From the NCBI GenBank assembly GCA_902602765.1, contig CACKSH010000009.1, positions 19,233 through 83,232 of the forward strand: a stretch of 64,000 nt of DNA, written 5' to 3'. Made by a program: the position numbers and the translations under genes. This DNA is from Paracoccaceae bacterium (GTDB lineage: Bacteria; Pseudomonadota; Alphaproteobacteria; Rhodobacterales; Rhodobacteraceae). This document shows, one piece after another, positions 1 through 8,527 of the stretch. Positions within the stretch are counted from its first letter, which is position 1. Every line of letters starts with the position of its first letter. The notes under the pieces are model-generated. The model did no database searches. It saw only the letters and a list, made by a program, of their open reading frames with translations, and was not told where the DNA came from.

Positions 1-241
1 CTTGCAATTGCATGTTCATTACATCGGCACCAAGGCGCTTGCCCGCTAATTCGAAGGATGCCTGAGTGCGTGTAGAATTTTCAAAAAACATATTTATTTG
101 TGTTAGACCGGCTAAGATGTCGACGCGCTTATTAGTCTTGAGATTTAATTCAGCATATTTTTCTGCTTTATCTAAGATTTCCAAAATAGCCGACTGTGCA
201 AGCCCCTCGATGCCAAGTAGGTGTTTTTGGGTAAAGCTCAT
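1..241 (-). CDS. pyrB: Aspartate carbamoyltransferase, N-terminal part (cut by window edge)
   Basis: Catalyses carbamoyl phosphate plus aspartate to carbamoyl aspartate, the committed step of pyrimidine synthesis, in the cytoplasm. About 80 N-terminal residues are present, reading leftward from an ATG at 239-241. The translation carries the carbamoyl-phosphate loop [19 protein letters not shown], which is diagnostic of the family, followed by GADVMNM. The rest of the gene lies beyond the window. It is divergent from the uracil-DNA glycosylase gene, with about 120 bp between the starts. The family call is firm; only the 5' part can be judged. Confidence 0.9.
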   Translation of the reverse strand, partial: MSFTQKHLLGIEGLAQSAILEILDKAEKYAELNLKTNKRVDILAGLTQINMFFENSTRTQASFELAGKRLGADVMNMQLQ

Positions 242-363
242 TGAATTCTCTGAACAGTTTTAAAACCGTAATAGTAATATCAAAAGAGTAGCACAAGGTA
301 TAAACTATTCTAGAAATTTATAGATTACTTTTAATCAACTTTATTTGAGATTAAATTAAGAAT

Positions 364-1140
364 ATGGAATCGGAATTCGACCTATTAGATGCTAAAGCGA
401 TGTTAGAATGGCAAGCAGATCTTGGCATTTCAGAGGCTATTTCTGAGAAACCAATCAATCGGTTCGAAAAAAATGCTGATGAGAAGCCCAGTGCAGCAAC
501 CTTTAATCCTGATGCCACTTCTGTAAATATTAAATCACAAAGTCCAATTGATGAAGCAGGACCAATATCTGCAAATGCAAAAAATTTACTGGAATTAAAA
601 AATGCAATTGAGAACTTTCCGCACTGTGACTTAAAACGCGGGGCTAGAAATGCGGTTTTTTCGGCAGGCTCTTCTTCTGCAAAAATAATGATTATTGGTG
701 AGGCTCCCGGGCGAGAAGAAGATTTTCAGGGTGTTCCTTTTGTTGGGCGTGCCGGACAGCTTTTGGATAAAATGTTATTTTCGATAGGATTAAATCGAGA
801 AGAGAGTGATGTGGAAAAATCTGTCTATATCACAAATGTTTTACCCTGGCGGCCACCCGAAAATCGTGAGCCAACGCAAGATGAAATTGACATGATGTTA
901 CCATTTCTTAAAAGGCACATAGAATTAGTTGAGCCGAAGGTAATTGTTGCAATGGGAAACGTCAGTTGTCAGTCTCTTCTTGGACGTAGAGGGATCACAA
1001 AACTTAGGGGTGTCTGGGCTGAGGCTTTTGGGTTTCCTGTTCTGCCTATGTTGCATCCTGCTTACTTATTACGTAATCCGGTGGCAAAGCGGGAAGCTTG
1101 GTCTGATTTATTATCCCTTAAGGAAAAGGTTTTTACTTAA
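364..1140 (+). CDS. Uracil-DNA glycosylase, family 4-like, lacking most Fe-S cysteines
   Basis: Removes uracil from DNA as the first step of base excision repair. The catalytic core starts near residue 106, with GEAPG at 112-116 followed by GVPFVGRAGQLLDKML, then NVLPWRPPENR (158-168) and the HPAYLLRNP motif at 231-239. The first 80 residues are a low-complexity linker. Family 4 enzymes bind a 4Fe-4S cluster through four cysteines. Here only Cys88 (HCDLK) remains of the first pair, the KCRPP cysteine is Trp162 and the fourth position is Leu179, so a cluster is unlikely. From memory, alphaproteobacterial relatives often share this loss. The UdgX KRRIH loop is absent. The stop overlaps the moaB start (TAATG). 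Confidence 0.88.
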   Translation: MESEFDLLDAKAMLEWQADLGISEAISEKPINRFEKNADEKPSAATFNPDATSVNIKSQSPIDEAGPISANAKNLLELKNAIENFPHCDLKRGARNAVFSAGSSSAKIMIIGEAPGREEDFQGVPFVGRAGQLLDKMLFSIGLNREESDVEKSVYITNVLPWRPPENREPTQDEIDMMLPFLKRHIELVEPKVIVAMGNVSCQSLLGRRGITKLRGVWAEAFGFPVLPMLHPAYLLRNPVAKREAWSDLLSLKEKVFT

Positions 1141-1682
1141 TGTCGAAGTTAGATATGGACAGAGAATTTATTCCTGTAAATTTTGCCATTCTCACAATTT
1201 CTGATACGAGGTCTTTAAGTGAAGATAAATCTGGTGATTTTTTATCAGAAAGAATTCAAAGTTCTGGTCATTTTGTGAAGGCAAGAGAGATTACTACCGA
1301 TGACGAGGAAAAAATAGTCTCCCATCTTGAGAAATTAGTGGAGAGAATTGATGTAGACGTAATTCTTTCAACTGGTGGTACGGGTTTGACCGGTCGAGAT
1401 GTCACGGTTGAAGCGCATAAAAAAATTTATGAAAAAGAAATTGAGGCTTTTGGGACTCTATTTACAATGATTAGCATAGAAAAAATTGGTACTTCAGCAA
1501 TTCAGTCTCGTGCTACTGCAGGAGTAGCGCGTGGTAAGTATCTTTTTGCTCTCCCAGGAAGTCCTAATGCTTGCAAAGATGCATGGGATGGAATAATTGA
1601 AAAGCAATTTGATTATAGGCATCGGCCGTGTAATTTTGTTGAAATCATGCCGAGATTGGATGAGCAAATGCGGCGCAAGTGA
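1140..1682 (+). CDS. moaB: Molybdenum cofactor biosynthesis protein MoaB
   Basis: MoaB/MogA-fold protein acting in molybdopterin adenylylation during Moco synthesis in the cytoplasm. The 180-residue length fits. It has the fold's usual order: an N-terminal ILTISDTRS strand, the STGGTGLTGRDVT nucleotide/pterin loop near residues 80-92, and the C-terminal LFALPGSPNACKDAWD motif. Its ATG overlaps the stop of the uracil-DNA glycosylase, so the two are probably co-transcribed. The other Moco genes of the window lie about 11 kb away (fdhD to moeA). A MogA assignment is possible from the fold alone, but the short PGSPNACKDAW ending is more MoaB-like. Confidence 0.9.
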   Translation: MSKLDMDREFIPVNFAILTISDTRSLSEDKSGDFLSERIQSSGHFVKAREITTDDEEKIVSHLEKLVERIDVDVILSTGGTGLTGRDVTVEAHKKIYEKEIEAFGTLFTMISIEKIGTSAIQSRATAGVARGKYLFALPGSPNACKDAWDGIIEKQFDYRHRPCNFVEIMPRLDEQMRRK

Positions 1683-1739
1683 TCCACGGGTTAGTTTGAA
1701 CCGTATTTAATTTACCCAATAACTGAATAGGACTTAATT

Positions 1740-3197
1740 ATGAGGTTCCTAGGCAGAGGGCTAATAGGCCTTCTTTTATTCTCACTAGCGCTAGGTTTGT
1801 TAGGGCTAGCGGGGAATACTATAAAAGTTGCAGTGCAGGATCGTATGAACCAAGAGCCGCGCGCACAGAAAGCGCGGGAGAGGACTTTTGCAGTAAAAGT
1901 TGTTCCTGCTGAGGTTACCAGTATCAATCCAACTTTAAATGCTTTTGGAGAAATCCAAAGCCGTAAAACCCTAGATTTAAGAATGGCGGCGAGTGGCCAA
2001 ATACAAGAGCTATCAACAAATTTTGTTGAAGGGGGAAGCGTAGAGAGTGGAGAATTATTAATTCGGTTGGATGACTCAAATTACCAGACGGCCGTGGATT
2101 TAGCAGAAAATAATTTAATTGATGCGAAAAACGAGGTGATGGAGTCGGCTCGTAATTTGTCATTTTCCAAAGAGGAATTGGCGGCCGCCGAGGAGCAAGA
2201 AAAGTTACGTCTACGTGCTCTTACAAGACAAAAAGATTTAGTTGAGCGTGGTGTTGGAACAGCTGCAGCTTTAGAAAATGCTGAGTTGTCTGCTTCAGGC
2301 GCCACACAAGCAGTACTGTCGAGAAAGGCGGCCGTTGATCAGGCCAAAAATAGAGGTGCTCAAGCTGAAACACGAGTTGTAAGAGCGGAGCTTGCACTTA
2401 AAGATGCAAAACGAAAGTTAGAGGATACCGAATTATATGCTGAATTTTCTGGGCTTTTAAGTGGTGTATCGCTTGTAAAAGGCGGTATTGTTTCAGCCAA
2501 TGAGCGCTTAGGACAGCTAATCGATCCGAAGGTTTTAGAAGTATCTTTCAAGATTAGTACGCAGCAATATACAAGGTTGCTTAATGATAATGGCGAGCTT
2601 TTAAAGGTACCTGTTTCTGTAGCTTTGACAAGTACGGATCAGGGTTTGGACGCTGATGGAGTAATTATACGTGACAGCGCGTCGGTGGCAAAAGGTCAAA
2701 CAGGCCGCCAAGTTTATGCTCGGTTAACTAAATCAGTAGGCTTTAAACCCGGTGATTTTGTCGCTGTCAAAGTCGAAGAGCCTACTTTAAATTGGGTGGT
2801 TAAATTACCGTCAACTGCGATTGATGCAAGTAACAACGTTTTACTTTTGGGCGAGGGGGAACGTTTGGAGGAAGCTCAAGTTAAACTAATGAGACGGCAA
2901 GGTAATGAAGTTATTGTTCGCAGCCGAGACTTAAGTGGTAAAGAGATTGTTGCTCAGCGAACGCCAGTATTGGGTGCTGGAATTAAAGTAAAACCGATAC
3001 GTTCGGGTGAAGAAAATAAGGTGGCTGAAGTAGAAATGCTCGAGCTCACTGAGGAGCGGAGAGCTAAGCTTATTTCTGCCATAGAAACTAATGGGTATAT
3101 TCCAAAGTCTGCTAAAGAAAGGATAATTGGCCAACTTACGCAACCAAAAGTTCCAGCTGATGTAGTTGCGCGTATCGAAAGTAGAATGGGAGGCTAG
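1740..3197 (+). CDS. RND efflux periplasmic adaptor (membrane fusion protein)
   Basis: HlyD/AcrA-type adaptor joining an inner-membrane RND pump to an outer-membrane channel. Residues 5-27 form an N-terminal membrane anchor. A split lipoyl/biotinyl domain (around 70-115 and 225-260, with LDLRMAASGQI and FSGLLSGVSLVKGGIVS) flanks a long Ala/Glu/Lys-rich coiled-coil hairpin (about 120-225). Beta-barrel and membrane-proximal regions follow. The last 60 residues form a charged tail unusual for the family, ending in VARIESRMGG. The gene ends 9 bp before the permease gene, so the two form an operon. No outer-membrane TolC partner is encoded here. The substrate cannot be predicted. Confidence 0.9.
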   Translation: MRFLGRGLIGLLLFSLALGLLGLAGNTIKVAVQDRMNQEPRAQKARERTFAVKVVPAEVTSINPTLNAFGEIQSRKTLDLRMAASGQIQELSTNFVEGGSVESGELLIRLDDSNYQTAVDLAENNLIDAKNEVMESARNLSFSKEELAAAEEQEKLRLRALTRQKDLVERGVGTAAALENAELSASGATQAVLSRKAAVDQAKNRGAQAETRVVRAELALKDAKRKLEDTELYAEFSGLLSGVSLVKGGIVSANERLGQLIDPKVLEVSFKISTQQYTRLLNDNGELLKVPVSVALTSTDQGLDADGVIIRDSASVAKGQTGRQVYARLTKSVGFKPGDFVAVKVEEPTLNWVVKLPSTAIDASNNVLLLGEGERLEEAQVKLMRRQGNEVIVRSRDLSGKEIVAQRTPVLGAGIKVKPIRSGEENKVAEVEMLELTEERRAKLISAIETNGYIPKSAKERIIGQLTQPKVPADVVARIESRMGG

Positions 3198-3206
3198 ACA
3201 TAAGAT

Positions 3207-6200
3207 ATGGTACGTGATCTACCCATTGGAGCGGGCGGCATTCTTTCATATTTTACCCGTCACAAAACAGTGGCTAACTTACTCCTAGTAGTCTTAGTAG
3301 TTTCTGGCTTGTTGACTATACCAAACATGAGGGCACAGTTTTTTCCTGATGTAATAGTAGATGATATTTCTATTGGTATCAGATGGAATGGAGCGGGTGC
3401 AGAAGATGTAGATGCTGGTATCGTTCAGCTGCTTGAGCCAGTGCTTCTGGGTATAGAAGGTGTTACGGATGCATCTAGTTTATCCAGAGAAGGCTCAGCG
3501 AAGATAAAATTAGAGTTTGAGCCGGGCTGGGACATGGCAAGGGCAGAGGCCGATGTCGAGACAGCAATGGATCAGGTTTCAACACTCCCGTCAGACTCTG
3601 ATGACCCTACTATTATCCGCGGTAACTGGCGCGATAGAGTTGCGAACGTTATCATCACTGGTCCAGTAGATGTTGATCAATTAGGATTGTATGCAGATGA
3701 GCTAACATCTAGGTTATTTGATCAGGGTGTAACTCGAACAACAATTCAAGGTTACGTTGCTCCCGAAGTCCTCGTAGAAGTGCCGTCATCCAACCTCATT
3801 TTTTATAAAATATCTATGAAAGAGATTGCAATGGCGATTTCTCAAGAGGTCGACACAAGCCCTGCTGGAGATGTAACCGGTGCAAATGCACGCGTTAGAA
3901 CAGGTGTGGAAAAACGAAGTGCAACTGCAGTTGGTAATATAGTTCTTCGGTTAAATTCAGATGGCTCTACCTTACTGCTGTCTGATGTTGCTACTGTTAA
4001 GATGAGTGGGATTGATCGAGAACGGTCTTACTTTGTTGGAAGTAACCCAGCGATTGGTATTCGTGTTGATCGCTCCCAAGAGGGTGATGCGATTGACATA
4101 CAGCATACCGTCGAAACAGTTGCCCAAAAGTTTCAAGAGACTTTGCCTTTAGGAACGACCGTTGACCTAATTAGGACGCGCGCTGACCACATCTCAGGGC
4201 GCCTTAAAATGCTTCTTGAAAATGGCCTAACTGGTTTAGGCTTAGTAGTCGTGCTCCTTTTCTTATTTCTTAATGCTCGAACAGCATTCTGGGTAGCTGC
4301 AGGTATCCCAACGGCGATGCTAGCAGCAATTGCAGTAATGTATTTCGCTGGTATCACGATTAATATGATATCACTCTTTGCATTGATAATAACGTTGGGC
4401 ATCGTTGTCGACGATGCGATAGTGGTTGGTGAGCATGCTGATCAAAGGGCTCGAATGGGGTTAGAGCCTTATGAAGCTGCTGAAAGTGCTGCGAAGCGAA
4501 TGGCATTACCGGTTTTTGCCGCAACTTTAACCACAATTATTGCGTTTTTTGGTTTGGTAGTTATCGGAGGAAGGTTTGGCGATTTAATTGCAGATATTCC
4601 GTTTACCGTCGTCGCGGTGCTAGCTGCTTCTCTCGTCGAATGTTTTTTAATTTTACCAAATCATATGGCACAATCCCTTAAACATGTAGGTAATTCTTAT
4701 TGGTATGACTGGCCCTCCCGAGTTGTAAACCGTGGTTTTGAATGGTTTAGAGAAAAGGTTTTTGGACCTTTTACTAGATTAGTAATTTCGTCGCGGTATG
4801 TCGTATTGGCAGGTGCAATTGCTATCTTAGCATCTCAGGTTACTATGGTTATCTCAGGCAAAGTAAATTGGCGCTTTTTCAATGCACCGGAGCAATCATC
4901 TGTAACAGGTAATTTTGCAATGGTGGATACGGCGACACGTGCAGATACATTGGCTATGATGAAAAACCTCCAGCAGATTGTAGAAGGACTTGCAAAGGAG
5001 TATGAAGAGAAACATGGTAAGAACCCTGTAAAATACTTGCTAGCTGAGGTCGGTGGAAACTCAGGGCGGGGATTATCTGGTACTGAAAATAAATCAAAAG
5101 ATCTCCTGGGCGGTATTGGTATTGAGTTGATTGACGCAGACCTGAGGCCATATTCTAGTTTTGCTTTTGTAGCAGAATTACGTGAGCGCGTTCCTCGTAC
5201 AGCTCTTCTAGAGCAAATATCTTTTAGAGGTTGGAGAGCTGGCCCTGGAGGTGACGCCTTAGATATTCAATTGTTTGGATCATCATCAAAGGTTTTAAAG
5301 GAAGCTTCTGAGGATTTAAAAAATGAACTTAATAAATATCCTATTCTATCCGCGCTGGAAGATAATTTAGCGTATGACAAAGATGATTTAATTCTTCAAT
5401 TAACTCCTCAAGGTCAAGCTATTGGCTTCACGATCGATGGTTTGGGTGCAGTTCTTAGGAACCGTCTGAATGGAATAGAGGCAGCGACTTATCCTTTAGG
5501 ACCGCGAAGCGCGTCGATTAGCGTGAAGTTACCTGAGGGAGAACTGACTTCAGATTTCTTGGATAGAATGCTGCTTAGAGCGTCTGACGGATCGTATGTC
5601 CCTTTGGTTGATTTAGTCAGTGTCAATCGGCAGGCAGGCTTTTCTACAGTCCGACGTGAAAATGGGATTAGAATTGTTTCTGTGACGGGAGATATATCTG
5701 AAGATGATCCAAAGGCAGCGCAGCAGGTGATGGAGACTTTAGAGTCTGAAATTTTGCCTAATTTGGCTTCGAAATATCAAGTTGAGTGGCAGCTTGCAGG
5801 TCTTTCTGAACAGGAGGATAGATTCTTAAATGAGGCGCGTATTGGATTAATTACCTGTCTCATTGGGATTTATTTAGTGTTGACTTGGGTTTTTGCGAGT
5901 TGGACAAGGCCTCTTGTGGTCATGGCAGTAATACCATTTGGACTAATAGGAGCAATTTGGGGACATTATGTGTGGGAAGTCCCACTTTCAATGTTTTCAG
6001 TGGTTGGTTTGCTTGGCATGACGGGAATAATTATTAACGACTCCATTGTTTTAATAACGAGTATTGACGAGTACGCCCGTGACCGTGGGATAGTTCCTTC
6101 TATTGTTGATGCCGTGAAAGACAGACTAAGGCCGGTGGTTCTTACCACGCTGACAACTGTATTTGGGTTAGCTCCATTGCTTTATGAAAACTCGTCACAG

Positions 6201-6602
6201 GCACAATTTTTGAGGCCTACAGTGATCACTTTAGTGTATGGTTTGGGTTTTGGGATGTTGTTGGTGCTTTTGGTAATTCCTTCACTAGTTGCGATGCAAG
6301 GGGATCTAAAAAGGTTTTTTTTGGCTTTCCGCCAAGGTTTGAAATTTCGAAATTTGCGTATTCGCATTAGCTTCTATACTGCAGCGTCATTTATAGTCGC
6401 ATGGCTAATCGCAACAGTAGTTTCCCAAATTCTACTTGGGAAATCATTTGTGGATTTATCGCTGCTGGGCATCTCTGCTTTTAAAAGCGGAGGCATGTCT
6501 TCTGCTTTCTTGCTATATATACTTGGTGTTCTAGTCATCCTTTTTGTATTTTATGCGGTAAATGTTTTGACTTCCATTAGATCGTTTAGACAAAAAGCCT
6601 AA
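3207..6602 (+). CDS. RND efflux permease (AcrB/AcrD/AcrF superfamily)
   Basis: Proton-driven inner-membrane pump of the hydrophobe/amphiphile efflux type. TM1 is near residues 20-40. Two large periplasmic loops separate the TM2-6 and TM8-12 bundles. The TM4 segment LGIVVDDAIVVGEHAD carries the paired Asp residues used in proton relay. TM10-11 are in the block containing GMTGIIINDSIVLI. At 1131 residues it is longer than the usual 1020-1050. The excess is a C-terminal extension with two further hydrophobic segments (about 1060-1080 and 1100-1120). It is preceded by its adaptor and converges with the DsbD-domain gene, overlapping it by four bases at the 3' end. Confidence 0.93.
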   Translation: MVRDLPIGAGGILSYFTRHKTVANLLLVVLVVSGLLTIPNMRAQFFPDVIVDDISIGIRWNGAGAEDVDAGIVQLLEPVLLGIEGVTDASSLSREGSAKIKLEFEPGWDMARAEADVETAMDQVSTLPSDSDDPTIIRGNWRDRVANVIITGPVDVDQLGLYADELTSRLFDQGVTRTTIQGYVAPEVLVEVPSSNLIFYKISMKEIAMAISQEVDTSPAGDVTGANARVRTGVEKRSATAVGNIVLRLNSDGSTLLLSDVATVKMSGIDRERSYFVGSNPAIGIRVDRSQEGDAIDIQHTVETVAQKFQETLPLGTTVDLIRTRADHISGRLKMLLENGLTGLGLVVVLLFLFLNARTAFWVAAGIPTAMLAAIAVMYFAGITINMISLFALIITLGIVVDDAIVVGEHADQRARMGLEPYEAAESAAKRMALPVFAATLTTIIAFFGLVVIGGRFGDLIADIPFTVVAVLAASLVECFLILPNHMAQSLKHVGNSYWYDWPSRVVNRGFEWFREKVFGPFTRLVISSRYVVLAGAIAILASQVTMVISGKVNWRFFNAPEQSSVTGNFAMVDTATRADTLAMMKNLQQIVEGLAKEYEEKHGKNPVKYLLAEVGGNSGRGLSGTENKSKDLLGGIGIELIDADLRPYSSFAFVAELRERVPRTALLEQISFRGWRAGPGGDALDIQLFGSSSKVLKEASEDLKNELNKYPILSALEDNLAYDKDDLILQLTPQGQAIGFTIDGLGAVLRNRLNGIEAATYPLGPRSASISVKLPEGELTSDFLDRMLLRASDGSYVPLVDLVSVNRQAGFSTVRRENGIRIVSVTGDISEDDPKAAQQVMETLESEILPNLASKYQVEWQLAGLSEQEDRFLNEARIGLITCLIGIYLVLTWVFASWTRPLVVMAVIPFGLIGAIWGHYVWEVPLSMFSVVGLLGMTGIIINDSIVLITSIDEYARDRGIVPSIVDAVKDRLRPVVLTTLTTVFGLAPLLYENSSQAQFLRPTVITLVYGLGFGMLLVLLVIPSLVAMQGDLKRFFLAFRQGLKFRNLRIRISFYTAASFIVAWLIATVVSQILLGKSFVDLSLLGISAFKSGGMSSAFLLYILGVLVILFVFYAVNVLTSIRSFRQKA

Positions 6603-7486
6603 TTAGAACATCCGACGAATTCGAGTGATTGATTAGACCCAATAATTGTGGTCCTTATTTTATCTCTTGATATTACTTTAGGGAGTTCCTGCTTAAGATC
6701 CTTCTCCGTCGAGACCACAATGCGATCATTAAAAATGTTTGATTTTTTTGACTTTACAAAAAACACTGAACTCCCCACTTCGATCACAAAAAGCTCAATG
6801 TTTTCTAGTCCACTGTAAACATTCTTTTGGTTAAATTTTAGGGTTAGTTCATCTTTACGTATTACGCACTGAGGAAGTTGGAGGCCTGTCTCATTGGATT
6901 TAATTGGTGCAGATAATATCGCACCTAAAATCTTATGATTCTCTTCGTTTTGACCGGACACGGCAGAATGAGAAATGTCAAACGCATATGGAATGCAAAC
7001 ATCCTCACATATTCCAATATAAGCCTCTATTTCCAACTGAATAGGTTTCGAATTATCGATTGGTGTTATTTTGATGGGAAGAGTTACACTGTCTTTGTAA
7101 CCAATAGACCATAAATCGGGGTCACCAAATATAATGGGTGTGGGCCATATGATTTCAGCACTTATGATATTTTCAGATTTATTAAAGTTGAATATAGGCT
7201 TTAAGCCAATCTTCCCTGGTAAACGCCAATAAGTTTTCCAGTTTTTTTCTAAGTTAATTTCTAAACCAAAAATAGGCTTTTGATCTTTTAATATCAAACC
7301 ATCTGTAATTTTTGCGCTTACGAACCCATTTGAATGTGCAACTAGCGAGCTTGAAATCAGTATACCTAGGATAAGTGTTGGTAACTTTAATAATTCCATA
7401 GAAATGGGCTGAAAAATTCGCATTAGTAAATGAAGCTTAAATATGTATAAAATTATTTGGAACCTCTTTCTGGATTGATCAATCAT
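6599..7486 (-). CDS. Exported protein with DsbD N-terminal (alpha)-like domain
   Basis: Probable periplasmic thiol-redox protein related to the N-terminal substrate-binding domain of DsbD/ScsB. The segment YIGICEDVCIPYAFDIS (around residues 155-171) has the paired cysteines and the proline typical of that domain. The membrane and thioredoxin domains of full DsbD are absent. A hydrophobic stretch (about residues 33-50) looks like a signal peptide. The first ATG (7486) lies inside the ATGATTGA overlap with the upstream tsaC/sua5 gene. ATGs at 7423 or 7399 would place the signal peptide closer to the N terminus and are credible alternatives. Partner and substrate are unknown. Confidence 0.75.
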   Translation of the reverse strand: MIDQSRKRFQIILYIFKLHLLMRIFQPISMELLKLPTLILGILISSSLVAHSNGFVSAKITDGLILKDQKPIFGLEINLEKNWKTYWRLPGKIGLKPIFNFNKSENIISAEIIWPTPIIFGDPDLWSIGYKDSVTLPIKITPIDNSKPIQLEIEAYIGICEDVCIPYAFDISHSAVSGQNEENHKILGAILSAPIKSNETGLQLPQCVIRKDELTLKFNQKNVYSGLENIELFVIEVGSSVFFVKSKKSNIFNDRIVVSTEKDLKQELPKVISRDKIRTTIIGSNQSLEFVGCSN

Positions 7487-8417
7487 TTATAGCCGCTCTT
7501 ATCAAACGGTCATTAATAGCCAGACCTATTCCCTCGTTTGGAATTGGGCTTACCGAAATTGTCTTGGTATCAAAATTATCTAAGATGTGAAGAAAGTTAA
7601 AAAGGTTTTGAGCAGCTTCCATTAAACTTTGGTCTTTAGACAGATTTAAATCACATTCAACATTACCAAACCCCAACTTTTTTTCTCCTTGCCTCCAATC
7701 TGTTGCATTAAGACGCAGATTGGCATTTGGACAATAGTGGGACTTCATTTGGCCTGGTGCAATAACTGGACCTGCTTCATCATAATGTGTGGTTTTCATA
7801 CCAAGTGCATTCGAAATAGCTTCAGGTGTTATAAAGCCGGTTCGTAGAATTGTAGGCTTGGGTTTAAACGTTACAATTGTGCTTTCAACCCCAACTGCCG
7901 AGTTTCCAGCATCAACAATTGCATCGATTTTTTGATTTAGATTTTTCAAAACATGATTAGTGGATGTTGAGCTTATCTTACCAGAAAGGTTTGCTGACGG
8001 CGCCGCTAAAGGCCTTTTCAATTGATCTAGAATTTTTAAAGTCACTGGATGATTTGGCATTCTTACAGCGACAGATGGAAGATTTGCACAGGCTGTTTTT
8101 GCGATTTTAGAATTTTTCTTAGATGGTAAAACAATAGTAAGTGGGCCAGGCCAAAATTTTTCTGCAAGAGCTTCAGCAGCCTTGTTCCATTGAGCAAATT
8201 CTTTTGCCATCTTAGTATTTTTTACATGAATGATTAAAGGATTGTATGCAGGTCGCCCTTTTGCTTTAAATATTTTTGAAACTGCTTCTTCATTGGTGGC
8301 ATCCGCCGCGAGACCGTAGACTGTTTCAGTAGGGACCGCTACGAGACCACCGAGCCGTAGAATTTCTACGGCTTTTTCTATTTCCACCCAACTCGTTCCA
8401 AGATTTTTCGTTTTCAC
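7479..8417 (-). CDS. Threonylcarbamoyl-AMP synthase (Sua5/YrdC/YwlC family)
   Basis: Makes threonylcarbamoyl-AMP from threonine, bicarbonate and ATP for the t6A37 modification of ANN-decoding tRNAs. The YrdC domain spans about residues 10-190, with GGLVAVPTETVYGLAAD, KAKGRPAYNPL, FWPGPLTIVL and APSANLSGKIS. A C-terminal Sua5 domain begins near GPVIAPGQMKSHYCP, so this is the long Sua5 form rather than the short TsaC. I choose the GTG at 8417 because AGGGAG sits 7 bases upstream; the frame is open to a TTG at 8456. The 3' end overlaps the DsbD-domain gene by 8 bases. Confidence 0.9.
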   Translation of the reverse strand: MKTKNLGTSWVEIEKAVEILRLGGLVAVPTETVYGLAADATNEEAVSKIFKAKGRPAYNPLIIHVKNTKMAKEFAQWNKAAEALAEKFWPGPLTIVLPSKKNSKIAKTACANLPSVAVRMPNHPVTLKILDQLKRPLAAPSANLSGKISSTSTNHVLKNLNQKIDAIVDAGNSAVGVESTIVTFKPKPTILRTGFITPEAISNALGMKTTHYDEAGPVIAPGQMKSHYCPNANLRLNATDWRQGEKKLGFGNVECDLNLSKDQSLMEAAQNLFNFLHILDNFDTKTISVSPIPNEGIGLAINDRLIRAAIND

Positions 8418-8527
8418 GAATTGCTCCCTTTTGACGTTGCGTCTTTCTTGATCCAATCCTAGAATTCTTACACGGCTTATACTATACCCTCACGCTTGTT
8501 AGTGATGAATCAACCACGAGGATCCCC

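Noticed and set aside
364..1140. UdgX-type glycosylase
   Set aside because: The KRRIH loop that defines UdgX is not present; motifs match family 4.
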